The notes below the pieces were generated by a model. The model had not been told where the DNA came from. It was given only the letters and a program-made list of their open reading frames with translations, and ran no database searches. 64,000 nucleotides of DNA. It comes from Luzula sylvatica. Lineage: Eukaryota > Streptophyta > Magnoliopsida > Poales > Juncaceae. Shown here in pieces: positions 36,741 to 49,029 of the stretch; the stretch's first letter is position 1; each line of letters begins with the position of its first letter. The DNA lies in assembly GCA_946800325.1 (NCBI GenBank), contig OX326960.1, positions 35,183,629 through 35,247,628 on the forward strand, in the 5' to 3' direction. Made by a program: the position numbers and the translations under genes.

Positions 36741-39471
36741 AACGCTTTGAGGAGTTCAAATAACGTGTTTTTAGTTCATTTGTATCGTATGTTTTACTAC
36801 ATAAGTTTTCACCAAATTTCACAAACACTAAGGAAGTTTGTTTTTCGAGTCAAAACAAGATTTTAACGCTTTGAGGAGTTCAAATAACGTGTTTTTAGAT
36901 CATTTGTATCGTATCTTTTAGTACATAACTTTTCACCAAATTTCAGAAACACTAAGGAAGTTTGTTTTTCTATTCAAAACAAGATTTTAACGCTTTGAGG
37001 AGTTCAAATAACGTGTTTTCAGATTATTTGTATCGTATATTTTACTACATAACATTTCACCAAATTTCAGAAACACTAAGGAAGTTTGTTTTTCTATTCA
37101 AAACAAGATTTTAACGCTTTGAGGAGTTCAAATAACGTGTTTTTAGATCATTTGTATCGTATCTTTTAGTACATAACTTTTCACCAAATTTCAGAAACAC
37201 TAAGGAAGTTTGTTTTTCTATTCAAAACAAGATTTTAACGCTTTGAGGAGTTCAAATAATGTGTTTTCAGATTATTTGTATCGTATATTTTACTACATAA
37301 CATTTCACCAAATTTCAGAAACACTAAGGAAGTTTGTTTTTCTATTCAAAACAAGATTTTAACGCTTTGAGGAGTTCAAATAACGTGTTTTTAGATCATT
37401 TGTATCGTATCTTTTAGTACATAACTTTTCACCAAATTTCACAAACACTAAGGAAATTTGTTTTTCGATTCAAAACAAGATTTTAACGCTTTGAGGAGTT
37501 CAAATAACGTGTTTTTAGTTCATTTGTATCGTATGTTTTACTACATAACTTTTCACCAAATTTCACAAACACTAAGGAAGTTTGTTTTTCGAGTCAAAAC
37601 AAGATTTTAACGCTTTGAGGAGTTCAAATAACGTGTTTTTAGATCATTTGTATCGTATCTTTTAGTACATAACGTTTCACCAAATTTCACAAACACTAAG
37701 GAAGTTTGTTTTTCGATTCAAAACAAGATTTTAACGCTTTGAGGAGTTCAAATAACGTGTTTTTAGATCATTTGTATCGTATCTTTTACTACATAACTTT
37801 TCACCAAATTTGACAAACACTAAGAAAGTTTGTTTTTCGATTTCAAAACAAGATTTTAACGCTTTGAGGAGTTCAAATAACGTGTTTTCAGGTCATTTGT
37901 ATCGTATCTTTTAGTACATAACTTTTCACCAAATTTCAGAAACACTAAGGAAGTTTGTTTTTCGATTCAAAACAAGATTTTAACGCTTTGAGGAGTTCAA
38001 ATAACGTGTTTTTAGATCATTTGTATCGTATCTTTTAGTACATAACTTTTCACCAAATTTCACAAACACTAGGAAAGTTTGTTTTTCGTTTCAAAACAAG
38101 ATTTTAACGCTTTGAGGAGTTCAAATAACGTGTTTTTAGATCATTTGTATCGTATCTTTTAGTACATAACTTTTCACCAAATTTCAGAAACACTAAGGAA
38201 GTTTGTTTTTCTATTCAAAACAAGATTTTAACGCTTTGAGGAGTTCAAATAACGTGTTTTCAGATTATTTGTATCGTATCTTTTACTACATAACTTTTCA
38301 CCAAATTTCAGAAACACTAAGGAAGTTTGTTTTTCTATTCAAAACAAGATTTTAACGCTTTGAGGAGTTCAAATAACGTGTTTTTAGATCATTTGTATCG
38401 TATCTTTTAGTACATAACTTTTCACCAAATTTCACAAACACTAAGGAAGTTTGTTTTTCGATTCAAAACAAAATTTTAACGCTTTGAGGAGTTCAAATAA
38501 CGTGTTTTTAGATCATTTGTATGGTATCTTTTACTACATAACTTTTCACCAAATTTGACAAACAGTAAGAAAGTTTGTTTTTAGATTTCAAAACAAGATT
38601 TTAACGCTTTGAGGAGTTCAAATAACGTGTTTTCAGGTCATTTGTATCGTATCTTTTAGTACATAACTTTTCACCAAATTTCAGAAACACTAAGGAAGTT
38701 TGTTTTTCGATTCAAAACAAGATTTTAACGCTTTGAGGAGTTCAAATAACGTGTTTTTAGATCATTTGTATCGTATCTTTTAGTACATAACTTTTCACCA
38801 AATTTCACAAACACTAAGGAAGTTTGTTTTTCGAGTCAAAACAAGATTTTAACGCTTTGAGGAGTTCAAATAACGTGTTTTTAGATCATTTGTATCGTAT
38901 CTTTTAGTACATAACTTTTCAGCAAATTTCACAAATACTAAGGAAGTTTGTTTTTCGATTCAAAACGAAATTTTAACGCTTTGAGGAGTTCAAATAACGT
39001 GTTTTTAGATCATTTGTATCGTATCTTTTACTACATAACTTTTCACCAAATTTCAGAAACACTAAGGAAGTTTGTTTTTCGATTCAAAACAAGATTTTAA
39101 GGCTTTGAGGAGTTCAAATAACGTGTTTTTAGATCATTTGTATCGTATCTTTTAGTACATAACTTTTCACCAAATTTCACAAACACTAAGGAAGTTTGTT
39201 TTTCGATTTCAAAACAATATTTTAACGCTTTGAGGAGTTCAAATAACGTGTTTTTAGTTCATTTGTATCGTATCTTTTAGTACATAACTTTTCACCCAAT
39301 TTCACAAACACTAAGGAAGTTTGTTTTTCGAGTCAAAACAAGATTTTAACGCTTTGAGGAGTTCAAATAACGTGTTTTTAGATCATTTGTATCGTATCTT
39401 TTAGTACATAACTTTTCACCAAATTTCACAAACACTAAGGAAGTTTATTTTTCGATTCAAAACAAGATTTT
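36741..39471 (+). repeat. 25-monomer unit, copy 2, matching for 22 monomers
   Basis: Follows 33638-36368 class for class up to Q, then continues C K F instead of the hybrid-D-C of copy 1. Its F monomer has tatggtatc (gg at 38523), and its O monomer begins aaggc (39099); both marks are then inherited by the copies at 43444 and 49030, so this copy or a sister is their parent. Confidence 0.83.
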
Positions 39472-40092
39472 AACGCTTTGAGGAGTTCAAATAACGTGTT
39501 TTTAGTTCATTTGTATCGTATGTTTTACTACATAACTTTTCACCAAATTTCACAAACACTAAGGAAGTTTGTTTTTCGAGTCAAAACAAGATTTTAACGC
39601 TTTGAGGAGTTCAAATAACGTGTTTTTAGATCATTTGTATCGTATCTTTTAGTACATAACTTTTCACCAAATTTCACAAACACTAAGGAAGTTTGTTTTT
39701 CGATTCAAAACAAAATTTTAACGCTTTGAGGAGTTCAAATAACGTGTTTTTAGATCATTTGTATCGTATCTTTTACTACATAACTTTTCACCAAATTTGA
39801 CAAACACTAAGAAAGTTTGTTTTTCGATTTCAAAACAAGATTTTAACGCTTTGAGGAGTTCAAATAACGTGTTTTCAGGTCATTTGTATCGTATCTTTTA
39901 GTACATAACTTTTCACCAAATTTCAGAAACATTAAGGAAGTTTGTTTTTCGATTCAAAACAAGATTTTAACGCTTTGAGGAGTTCAAATAACGTGTTTTT
40001 AGATCATTTGTATCGTATCTTTTAGTACATAACTTTTCACCAAATTTCACAAACACTAGGAAAGTTTGTTTTTCGTTTCAAAACAAGATTTT
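36865..40092 (+). repeat. 26-monomer segment, copy 1 of three
   Basis: Class order: I A I A B C D F G H I A K F G L M N O P Q C K F G H. Copies follow at 43444-46670 and 49030-52257. Shared marks are taatgtg (37260, 43839, 49425), tatggtatc (38523, 45102, 50688) and aaggc (39099, 45677, 51264). Copy 1 lacks the ataacattt found in the C monomer of copies 2 and 3 (44064, 49650), so those two are the closer pair. Confidence 0.87.
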
Positions 40093-41456
40093 AACGCTTT
40101 GAGGAGTTCAAATAACGTGTTTTTAGATCATTTGTATCGTATCTTTTAGTACATAACTTTTCACCAAATTTCGGAAACACTAAGGAAGTTTGTTTTTCGA
40201 TTCAAAACAAGATTTTAACGCTTTGAGGAGTTCAAATAACGTGTTTTCAGATTATTTGTATCGTATATTTTACTACGTAACTTTTCACCAAATTTCAGAA
40301 ACACTAAGGAAGTTTGTTTTTCTATTCAAAACAAGATTTTAACGCTTTGAGGAGTTCAAATAACGTGTTTTTAGATCATTTGTATCGTATCTTTTAGTAC
40401 ATAACTTTTCACCAAATTTCACAAACACTAAGGAAATTTGTTTTTCGATTCAAAACAAGATTTTAACGCTTTGAGGAGTTCAAATAACGTGTTTTTAGTT
40501 CATTTGTATCGTATGTTTTACTACATAACTTTTCACCAAATTTCACAAACACTAAGGAAGTTTGTTTTTCGAGTCAAAACAAGATTTTAACGCTTTGAGG
40601 AGTTCAAATAACGTGTTTTTAGATCATTTGTATCGTATCTTTTAGTACGTAACGTTTCACCAAATTTCACAAACACTAAGGAAGTTTGTTTTTCGATTCA
40701 AAACAAGATTTTAACGCTTTGAGGAGTTCAAATAACGTGTTTTTAGATCATTTGTATCGTATCTTTTAGTACATAACTTTTCACCAAATTTCACAAACAC
40801 TAAGGAAATTTGTTTTTCGATTCAAAACAAGATTTTAACGCTTTGAGGAGTTCAAATAACGTGTTTTTAGTTCATTTGTATCGTATCTTTTAGTACATAA
40901 CTTTTCACCAAATTTCACAAACACTAAGGAAGTTTGTTTTTCGAGTCAAAACAAGATTTTAACGCTTTGAGGAGTTCAAATAACGTGTTTTTAGATCATT
41001 TGTATCGTATCTTTTAGTACATAACTTTTCACCAAATTTCAGAAACACTAAGGAAGTTTGTTTTTCTATTCAAAACAAGATTTTAACGCTTTGAGGAGTT
41101 CAAATAACGTGTTTTCAGATTATTTGTGTCGTATATTTTACTACATAACATTTCACCAAATTTCAGAAACACTAAGGAAGTTTGTTTTTCTATTCAAAAC
41201 AAGATTTTAACGCTTTGAGGAGTTCAAATAACGTGTTTTTAGATCATTTGTATCGTATCTTTTAGTACATAACTTTTCACCAAATTTCACAAACACTAAG
41301 GAAATTTGTTTTTCGATTCAAAACAAGATTTTAACGCTTTGAGGAGTTCAAATAACGTGTTTTTAGTTCATTTGTATCGTATGTTTTACTACATAACTTT
41401 TCACCAAATTTCACAAACACTAAGGAAGTTTGTTTTTCGAGTAAAAACAAGATTTT
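40093..41456 (+). repeat. 11-monomer segment I A B C D B E I A B C, with copies at 52258 and 56478
   Basis: The first monomer has cggaaac and the tcgattc loop; the A monomer at 41085 has the rare tttgtgtcg. Both recur 12165 bases on (52258, 53250) and again 4220 bases after that. The opening I A B C D B E I order is that of 10303-11294, but with aacgc instead of aaagc in the third monomer. The C monomer at 41333 has cgagtaaaaac. Confidence 0.83.
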
Positions 41457-43443
41457 AACGCTTTGAGGAGTTCAAATAACGTGTTTTTAGATCATTTGTA
41501 TCATATCTTTTAGTACATAACGTTTCACCAAATTTCACAAACACTAAGGAAGTTTGTTTTTCGATTCAAAACAAGATTTTAACGCTTTGAGGAGTTCAAA
41601 TAACGTGTTTTTAGTTCATTTGTATCGTATGTTTTACTACATAACTTTTCACCAAATTTCACAAACACTAAGGAAGTTTGTTTTTCGAGTCAAAACAAGA
41701 TTTTAACGCTTTGAGGAGTTCAAATAACGTGTTTTTAGATCATTTGTATCGTATCTTTTAGTACATAACTTTTCAGCAAATTTCACAAACACTAAGGAAG
41801 TTTGTTTCTCGATTCAAAACGAAATTTTAACGCTTTGAGGAGTTCAAATAACGTCTTTTTAGATCATTTGTATCGTATCTTTTACTACATAACTTTTCAC
41901 CAAATTTCAGAAACACTAAGGAAGTTTGTTTTTCGATTCAAAACAAGATTTTAACGCTTTGAGGAGTTCAAATAACGTGTTTTTAGATCATTTGTATCGT
42001 ATCTTTTAGTACATAACTTTTCACCAAATTTCACAAACACTAAGGAAGTTTGTTTTTCGATTTCAAAACAATATTTTAACGCTTTGAGGAGTTCAAATAA
42101 CGTGTTTTTAGTTCATTTGTATCGTATCTTTTAGTACATAACTTTTCACCAAATTTCACAAACACTAAGGAAGTTTGTTTTTCGAGTCAAAACAAGATTT
42201 TAACGCTTTGAGGAGTTCAAATAACGTGTTTTTAGATCATTTGTATCGTATCTTTTAGTACATAACTTTTCACCAAATTTCAGAAACACTAAGGAAGTTT
42301 GTTTTTCTATTCAAAACAAGATTTTAACGCTTTGAGGAGTTCAAATAACGTGTTTTTAGTTCATTTGTATCGTATGTTTTACTACATAACTTTTCACCAA
42401 ATTTCAGAAACACTAAGGAAGTTTGTTTTTCGAGTCAAAACAAGATTTTAACGCTTTGAGGAGTTCAAATAACGTGTTTTTAGATCATTTGTATCGTATC
42501 TTTTAGTACATAACTTTTCACCAAATTTCACAAACACTAAGGAAGTTTGTTTTTCGATTCAAAACGAAATTTTAACGCTTTGAGGAGTTCAAATAACGTG
42601 TTTTTAGATCATTTGTATCGTATCTTTTACTACATAACTTTTCACCAAATTTCAGAAACACTAAGGAAGTTTGTTTTTCGATTCAAAACAAGATTTTAAC
42701 GCTTTGAGGAGTTCAAATAACGTGTTTTTAGATCATTTGTATCGTATCTTTTACTACATAACTTTTCACCAAATTTGACAAACACTAAGAAAGTTAGTTT
42801 TTCGATTTCAAAACAAGATTTTAACGCTTTGAGGAGTTCAAATAACGTGTTTTCAGGTCATTTGTATCGTATCTTTTAGTACATAACTTTTCACCAAATT
42901 TCAGAAACACTAAGGAAGTTTGTTTTTCGATTCAAAACAAGATTTTAACGCTTTGAGGAGTTCAAATAACGTGTTTTTAGATCATTTGTATCGTATCTTT
43001 TTGTACATAACTTTTCAGCAAATTTCACAAACACTAGGAAAGTTTGTTTTTCGTTTCAAAACAAGATTTTAACGCTTTGAGGAGTTCAAATAACGTGTTT
43101 TTAGATCATTTGTATCGTATCTTTTACTACATAACTTTTCACCAAATTTGACAAACACTAAGAAAGTTTGTTTTTCGATTTCAAAACAAGATTTTAACGC
43201 TTTGAGGAGTTCAAATAACGTGTTTTCAGGTCATTTGTATAGTATCTTTTAGTACATAACTTTTCACCAAATTTCAGAAACACTAAGGAAGTTTGTTTTT
43301 CGATTCAAAACAAGATTTTAACGCTTTGAGGAGTTCAAATAACGTGTTTTTAGATCATTTGTATCGTATCTTTTAGTACATAACTTTTCACCAAATTTCA
43401 CAAACACTAGGAAAGTTTGTTTTTCGTTTCAAAACAAGATTTT
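41457..43443 (+). repeat. 16-monomer segment, recurring at 47043-49029
   Basis: Class order: D C M N O E I C R N F G H F G H. Marks are tcatatc in D, gtttctcg in M, aacgtc at the start of N, gttagttttt in F (42795 and 48381), and tatagtatc in G. All recur at an offset of 5586. Here Q and P are missing after O, so the usual L-M-N-O-P-Q string is shortened and rejoined to E. Confidence 0.85.
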
Positions 43444-46400
43444 AACGCTTTGAGGAGTTCAAATAACGTGTTTTTAGATCATTTGTATCGTATCTTTTAG
43501 TACATAACTTTTCACCAAATTTCAGAAACACTAAGGAAGTTTGTTTTTCTATTCAAAACAAGATTTTAACGCTTTGAGGAGTTCAAATAACGTGTTTTCA
43601 GATTATTTGTATCGTATATTTTACTACATAACATTTCACCAAATTTCAGAAACACTAAGGAAGTTTGTTTTTCTATTCAAAACAAGATTTTAACGCTTTG
43701 AGGAGTTCAAATAACGTGTTTTTAGATCATTTGTATCGTATCTTTTAGTACATAACTTTTCACCAAATTTCAGAAACACTAAGGAAGTTTGTTTTTCTAT
43801 TCAAAACAAGATTTTAACGCTTTGAGGAGTTCAAATAATGTGTTTTCAGATTATTTGTATCGTATATTTTACTACATAACATTTCACCAAATTTCAGAAA
43901 CACTAAGGAAGTTTGTTTTTCTATTCAAAACAAGATTTTAACGCTTTGAGGAGTTCAAATAACGTGTTTTTAGATCATTTGTATCGTATCTTTTAGTACA
44001 TAACTTTTCACCAAATTTCACAAACACTAAGGAAATTTGTTTTTCGATTCAAAACAAGATTTTAACGCTTTGAGGAGTTCAAATAACGTGTTTTTAGTTC
44101 ATTTGTATCGTATGTTTTACTACATAACATTTCACCAAATTTCACAAACACTAAGGAAGTTTGTTTTTCGAGTCAAAACAAGATTTTAACGCTTTGAGGA
44201 GTTCAAATAACGTGTTTTTAGATCATTTGTATCGTATCTTTTAGTACATAACGTTTCACCAAATTTCACAAACACTAAGGAAGTTTGTTTTTCGATTCAA
44301 AACAAGATTTTAACGCTTTGAGGAGTTCAAATAACGTGTTTTTAGATCATTTGTATCGTATCTTTTACTACATAACTTTTCACCAAATTTGACAAACACT
44401 AAGAAAGTTTGTTTTTCGATTTCAAAACAAGATTTTAACGCTTTGAGGAGTTCAAATAACGTGTTTTCAGGTCATTTGTATCGTATCTTTTAGTACATAA
44501 CTTTTCACCAAATTTCAGAAACACTAAGGAAGTTTGTTTTTCGATTCAAAACAAGATTTTAACGCTTTGAGGAGTTCAAATAACGTGTTTTTAGATCATT
44601 TGTATCGTATCTTTTAGTACATAACTTTTCACCAAATTTCACAAACACTAGGAAAGTTTGTTTTTCGTTTCAAAACAAGATTTTAACGCTTTGAGGAGTT
44701 CAAATAACGTGTTTTTAGATCATTTGTATCGTATCTTTTAGTACATAACTTTTCACCAAATTTCAGAAACACTAAGGAAGTTTGTTTTTCTATTCAAAAC
44801 AAGATTTTAACGCTTTGAGGAGTTCAAATAACGTGTTTTCAGATTATTTGTATCGTATCTTTTACTACATAACTTTTCACCAAATTTCAGAAACACTAAG
44901 GAAGTTTGTTTTTCTATTCAAAACAAGATTTTAACGCTTTGAGGAGTTCAAATAACGTGTTTTTAGATCATTTGTATCGTATCTTTTAGTACATAACTTT
45001 TCACCAAATTTCACAAACACTAAGGAAGTTTGTTTTTCGATTCAAAACAAAATTTTAACGCTTTGAGGAGTTCAAATAACGTGTTTTTAGATCATTTGTA
45101 TGGTATCTTTTACTACATAACTTTTCACCAAATTTGACAAACAGTAAGAAAGTTTGTTTTTAGATTTCAAAACAAGATTTTAACGCTTTGAGGAGTTCAA
45201 ATAACGTGTTTTCAGGTCATTTGTATCGTATCTTTTAGTACATAACTTTTCACCAAATTTCAGAAACACTAAGGAAGTTTGTTTTTCGATTCAAAACAAG
45301 ATTTTAACGCTTTGAGGAGTTCAAATAACGTGTTTTTAGATCATTTGTATCGTATCTTTTAGTACATAACTTTTCACCAAATTTCACAAACACTAAGGAA
45401 GTTTGTTTTTCGAGTCAAAACAAGATTTTAACGCTTTGAGGAGTTCAAATAACGTGTTTTAGATCATTTGTATCGTATCTTTTAGTACATAACTTTTCAG
45501 CAAATTTCACAAATACTAAGGAAGTTTGTTTTTCGATTCAAAACGAAATTTTAACGCTTTGAGGAGTTCAAATAACGTGTTTTTAGATCATTTGTATCGT
45601 ATCTTTTACTACATAACTTTTCACCAAATTTCAGAAACACTAAGGAAGTTTGTTTTTCGATTCAAAACAAGATTTTAAGGCTTTGAGGAGTTCAAATAAC
45701 GTGTTTTTAGATCATTTGTATCGTATCTTTTAGTACATAACTTTTCACCAAATTTCACAAACACTAAGGAAGTTTGTTTTTCGATTTCAAAACAATATTT
45801 TAACGCTTTGAGGAGTTCAAATAACGTGTTTTTAGTTCATTTGTATCGTATCTTTTAGTACATAACTTTTCACCCAATTTCACAAACACTAAGGAAGTTT
45901 GTTTTTCGAGTCAAAACAAGATTTTAACGCTTTGAGGAGTTCAAATAACGTGTTTTTAGATCATTTGTATCGTATCTTTTAGTACATAACTTTTCACCAA
46001 ATTTCACAAACACTAAGGAAGTTTATTTTTCGATTCAAAACAAGATTTTAACGCTTTGAGGAGTTCAAATAACGTGTTTTTAGTTCATTTGTATCGTATG
46101 TTTTACTACATAACTTTTCACCAAATTTCACAAACACTAAGGAAGTTTGTTTTTCGAGTCAAAACAAGATTTTAACGCTTTGAGGAGTTCAAATAACGTG
46201 TTTTTAGATCATTTGTATCGTATCTTTTAGTACATAACTTTTCACCAAATTTCACAAACACTAAGGAAGTTTGTTTTTCGATTCAAAACAAAATTTTAAC
46301 GCTTTGAGGAGTTCAAATAACGTGTTTTTAGATCATTTGTATCGTATCTTTTACTACATAACTTTTCACCAAATTTGACAAACACTAAGAAAGTTTGTTT

Positions 46401-46670
46401 TTCGATTTCAAAACAAGATTTTAACGCTTTGAGGAGTTCAAATAACGTGTTTTCAGGTCATTTGTATCGTATCTTTTAGTACATAACTTTTCACCAAATT
46501 TCAGAAACATTAAGGAAGTTTGTTTTTCGATTCAAAACAAGATTTTAACGCTTTGAGGAGTTCAAATAACGTGTTTTTAGATCATTTGTATCGTATCTTT
46601 TAGTACATAACTTTTCACCAAATTTCACAAACACTAGGAAAGTTTGTTTTTCGTTTCAAAACAAGATTTT
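43444..46670 (+). repeat. 26-monomer segment, copy 2 of three, with a 1-bp deletion
   Basis: Matches copy 1 (36865) at an offset of 6579, dropping to 6578 after a one-base loss in the T run at 45457-45460, which leaves a 123-bp M monomer, the only one in the window. The copy at 49030 lacks the deletion. The deletion therefore arose in this copy after it separated from the third, or is an assembly or read error in a homopolymer. Confidence 0.87.
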
Positions 46671-47042
46671 AACGCTTTGAGGAGTTCAAATAACGTGTTT
46701 TTAGATCATTTGTATCGTATCTTTTAGTACATAACTTTTCAGCAAATTTCACAAACACTAAGGAAGTTTGTTTCTCGATTCAAAACGAAATTTTAACGCT
46801 TTGAGGAGTTCAAATAACGTCTTTTTAGATCATTTGTATCGTATCTTTTACTACATAACTTTTCACCAAATTTCAGAAACACTAAGGAAGTTTGTTTTTC
46901 GAGTCAAAACAAGATTTTAACGCTTTGAGGAGTTCAAATAACGTGTTTTTAGATCATTTGTATCGTATCTTTTAGTACATAACTTTTCAGCAAATTTCAC
47001 AAACACTAAGGAAGTTTGTTTCTCGATTCAAAACAAGATTTT
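46671..47042 (+). repeat. Three-monomer junction M-N-M
   Basis: Three monomers sit between the end of the 26-mer copy and the segment starting with D at 47043. Each M has cagcaaat and gtttctcg. The N between them starts with aacgtc but ends with the tcgagtc loop, and the second M ends aacaagatttt instead of aaaacgaaatttt. These mixed ends are not found elsewhere and mark the breakpoint of the 5586-bp copy. Confidence 0.78.
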
Positions 47043-49029
47043 AACGCTTTGAGGAGTTCAAATAACGTGTTTTTAGATCATTTGTATCATATCTTTTAGT
47101 ACATAACGTTTCACCAAATTTCACAAACACTAAGGAAGTTTGTTTTTCGATTCAAAACAAGATTTTAACGCTTTGAGGAGTTCAAATAACGTGTTTTTAG
47201 TTCATTTGTATCGTATGTTTTACTACATAACTTTTCACCAAATTTCACAAACACTAAGGAAGTTTGTTTTTCGAGTCAAAACAAGATTTTAACGCTTTGA
47301 GGAGTTCAAATAACGTGTTTTTAGATCATTTGTATCGTATCTTTTAGTACATAACTTTTCAGCAAATTTCACAAACACTAAGGAAGTTTGTTTCTCGATT
47401 CAAAACGAAATTTTAACGCTTTGAGGAGTTCAAATAACGTCTTTTTAGATCATTTGTATCGTATCTTTTACTACATAACTTTTCACCAAATTTCAGAAAC
47501 ACTAAGGAAGTTTGTTTTTCGATTCAAAACAAGATTTTAACGCTTTGAGGAGTTCAAATAACGTGTTTTTAGATCATTTGTATCGTATCTTTTAGTACAT
47601 AACTTTTCACCAAATTTCACAAACACTAAGGAAGTTTGTTTTTCGATTTCAAAACAATATTTTAACGCTTTGAGGAGTTCAAATAACGTGTTTTTAGTTC
47701 ATTTGTATCGTATCTTTTAGTACATAACTTTTCACCAAATTTCACAAACACTAAGGAAGTTTGTTTTTCGAGTCAAAACAAGATTTTAACGCTTTGAGGA
47801 GTTCAAATAACGTGTTTTTAGATCATTTGTATCGTATCTTTTAGTACATAACTTTTCACCAAATTTCAGAAACACTAAGGAAGTTTGTTTTTCTATTCAA
47901 AACAAGATTTTAACGCTTTGAGGAGTTCAAATAACGTGTTTTTAGTTCATTTGTATCGTATGTTTTACTACATAACTTTTCACCAAATTTCAGAAACACT
48001 AAGGAAGTTTGTTTTTCGAGTCAAAACAAGATTTTAACGCTTTGAGGAGTTCAAATAACGTGTTTTTAGATCATTTGTATCGTATCTTTTAGTACATAAC
48101 TTTTCACCAAATTTCACAAACACTAAGGAAGTTTGTTTTTCGATTCAAAACGAAATTTTAACGCTTTGAGGAGTTCAAATAACGTGTTTTTAGATCATTT
48201 GTATCGTATCTTTTACTACATAACTTTTCACCAAATTTCAGAAACACTAAGGAAGTTTGTTTTTCGATTCAAAACAAGATTTTAACGCTTTGAGGAGTTC
48301 AAATAACGTGTTTTTAGATCATTTGTATCGTATCTTTTACTACATAACTTTTCACCAAATTTGACAAACACTAAGAAAGTTAGTTTTTCGATTTCAAAAC
48401 AAGATTTTAACGCTTTGAGGAGTTCAAATAACGTGTTTTCAGGTCATTTGTATCGTATCTTTTAGTACATAACTTTTCACCAAATTTCAGAAACACTAAG
48501 GAAGTTTGTTTTTCGATTCAAAACAAGATTTTAACGCTTTGAGGAGTTCAAATAACGTGTTTTTAGATCATTTGTATCGTATCTTTTTGTACATAACTTT
48601 TCAGCAAATTTCACAAACACTAGGAAAGTTTGTTTTTCGTTTCAAAACAAGATTTTAACGCTTTGAGGAGTTCAAATAACGTGTTTTTAGATCATTTGTA
48701 TCGTATCTTTTACTACATAACTTTTCACCAAATTTGACAAACACTAAGAAAGTTTGTTTTTCGATTTCAAAACAAGATTTTAACGCTTTGAGGAGTTCAA
48801 ATAACGTGTTTTCAGGTCATTTGTATAGTATCTTTTAGTACATAACTTTTCACCAAATTTCAGAAACACTAAGGAAGTTTGTTTTTCGATTCAAAACAAG
48901 ATTTTAACGCTTTGAGGAGTTCAAATAACGTGTTTTTAGATCATTTGTATCGTATCTTTTAGTACATAACTTTTCACCAAATTTCACAAACACTAGGAAA
49001 GTTTGTTTTTCGTTTCAAAACAAGATTTT
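47043..49029 (+). repeat. 16-monomer segment, second copy of 41457-43443
   Basis: Repeats D C M N O E I C R N F G H F G H with the marks tcatatc, gtttctcg, aacgtc, gttagttttt (48381), ctttttgtac (about 48590) and tatagtatc (48782). The offset is 5586 throughout. Confidence 0.85.
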
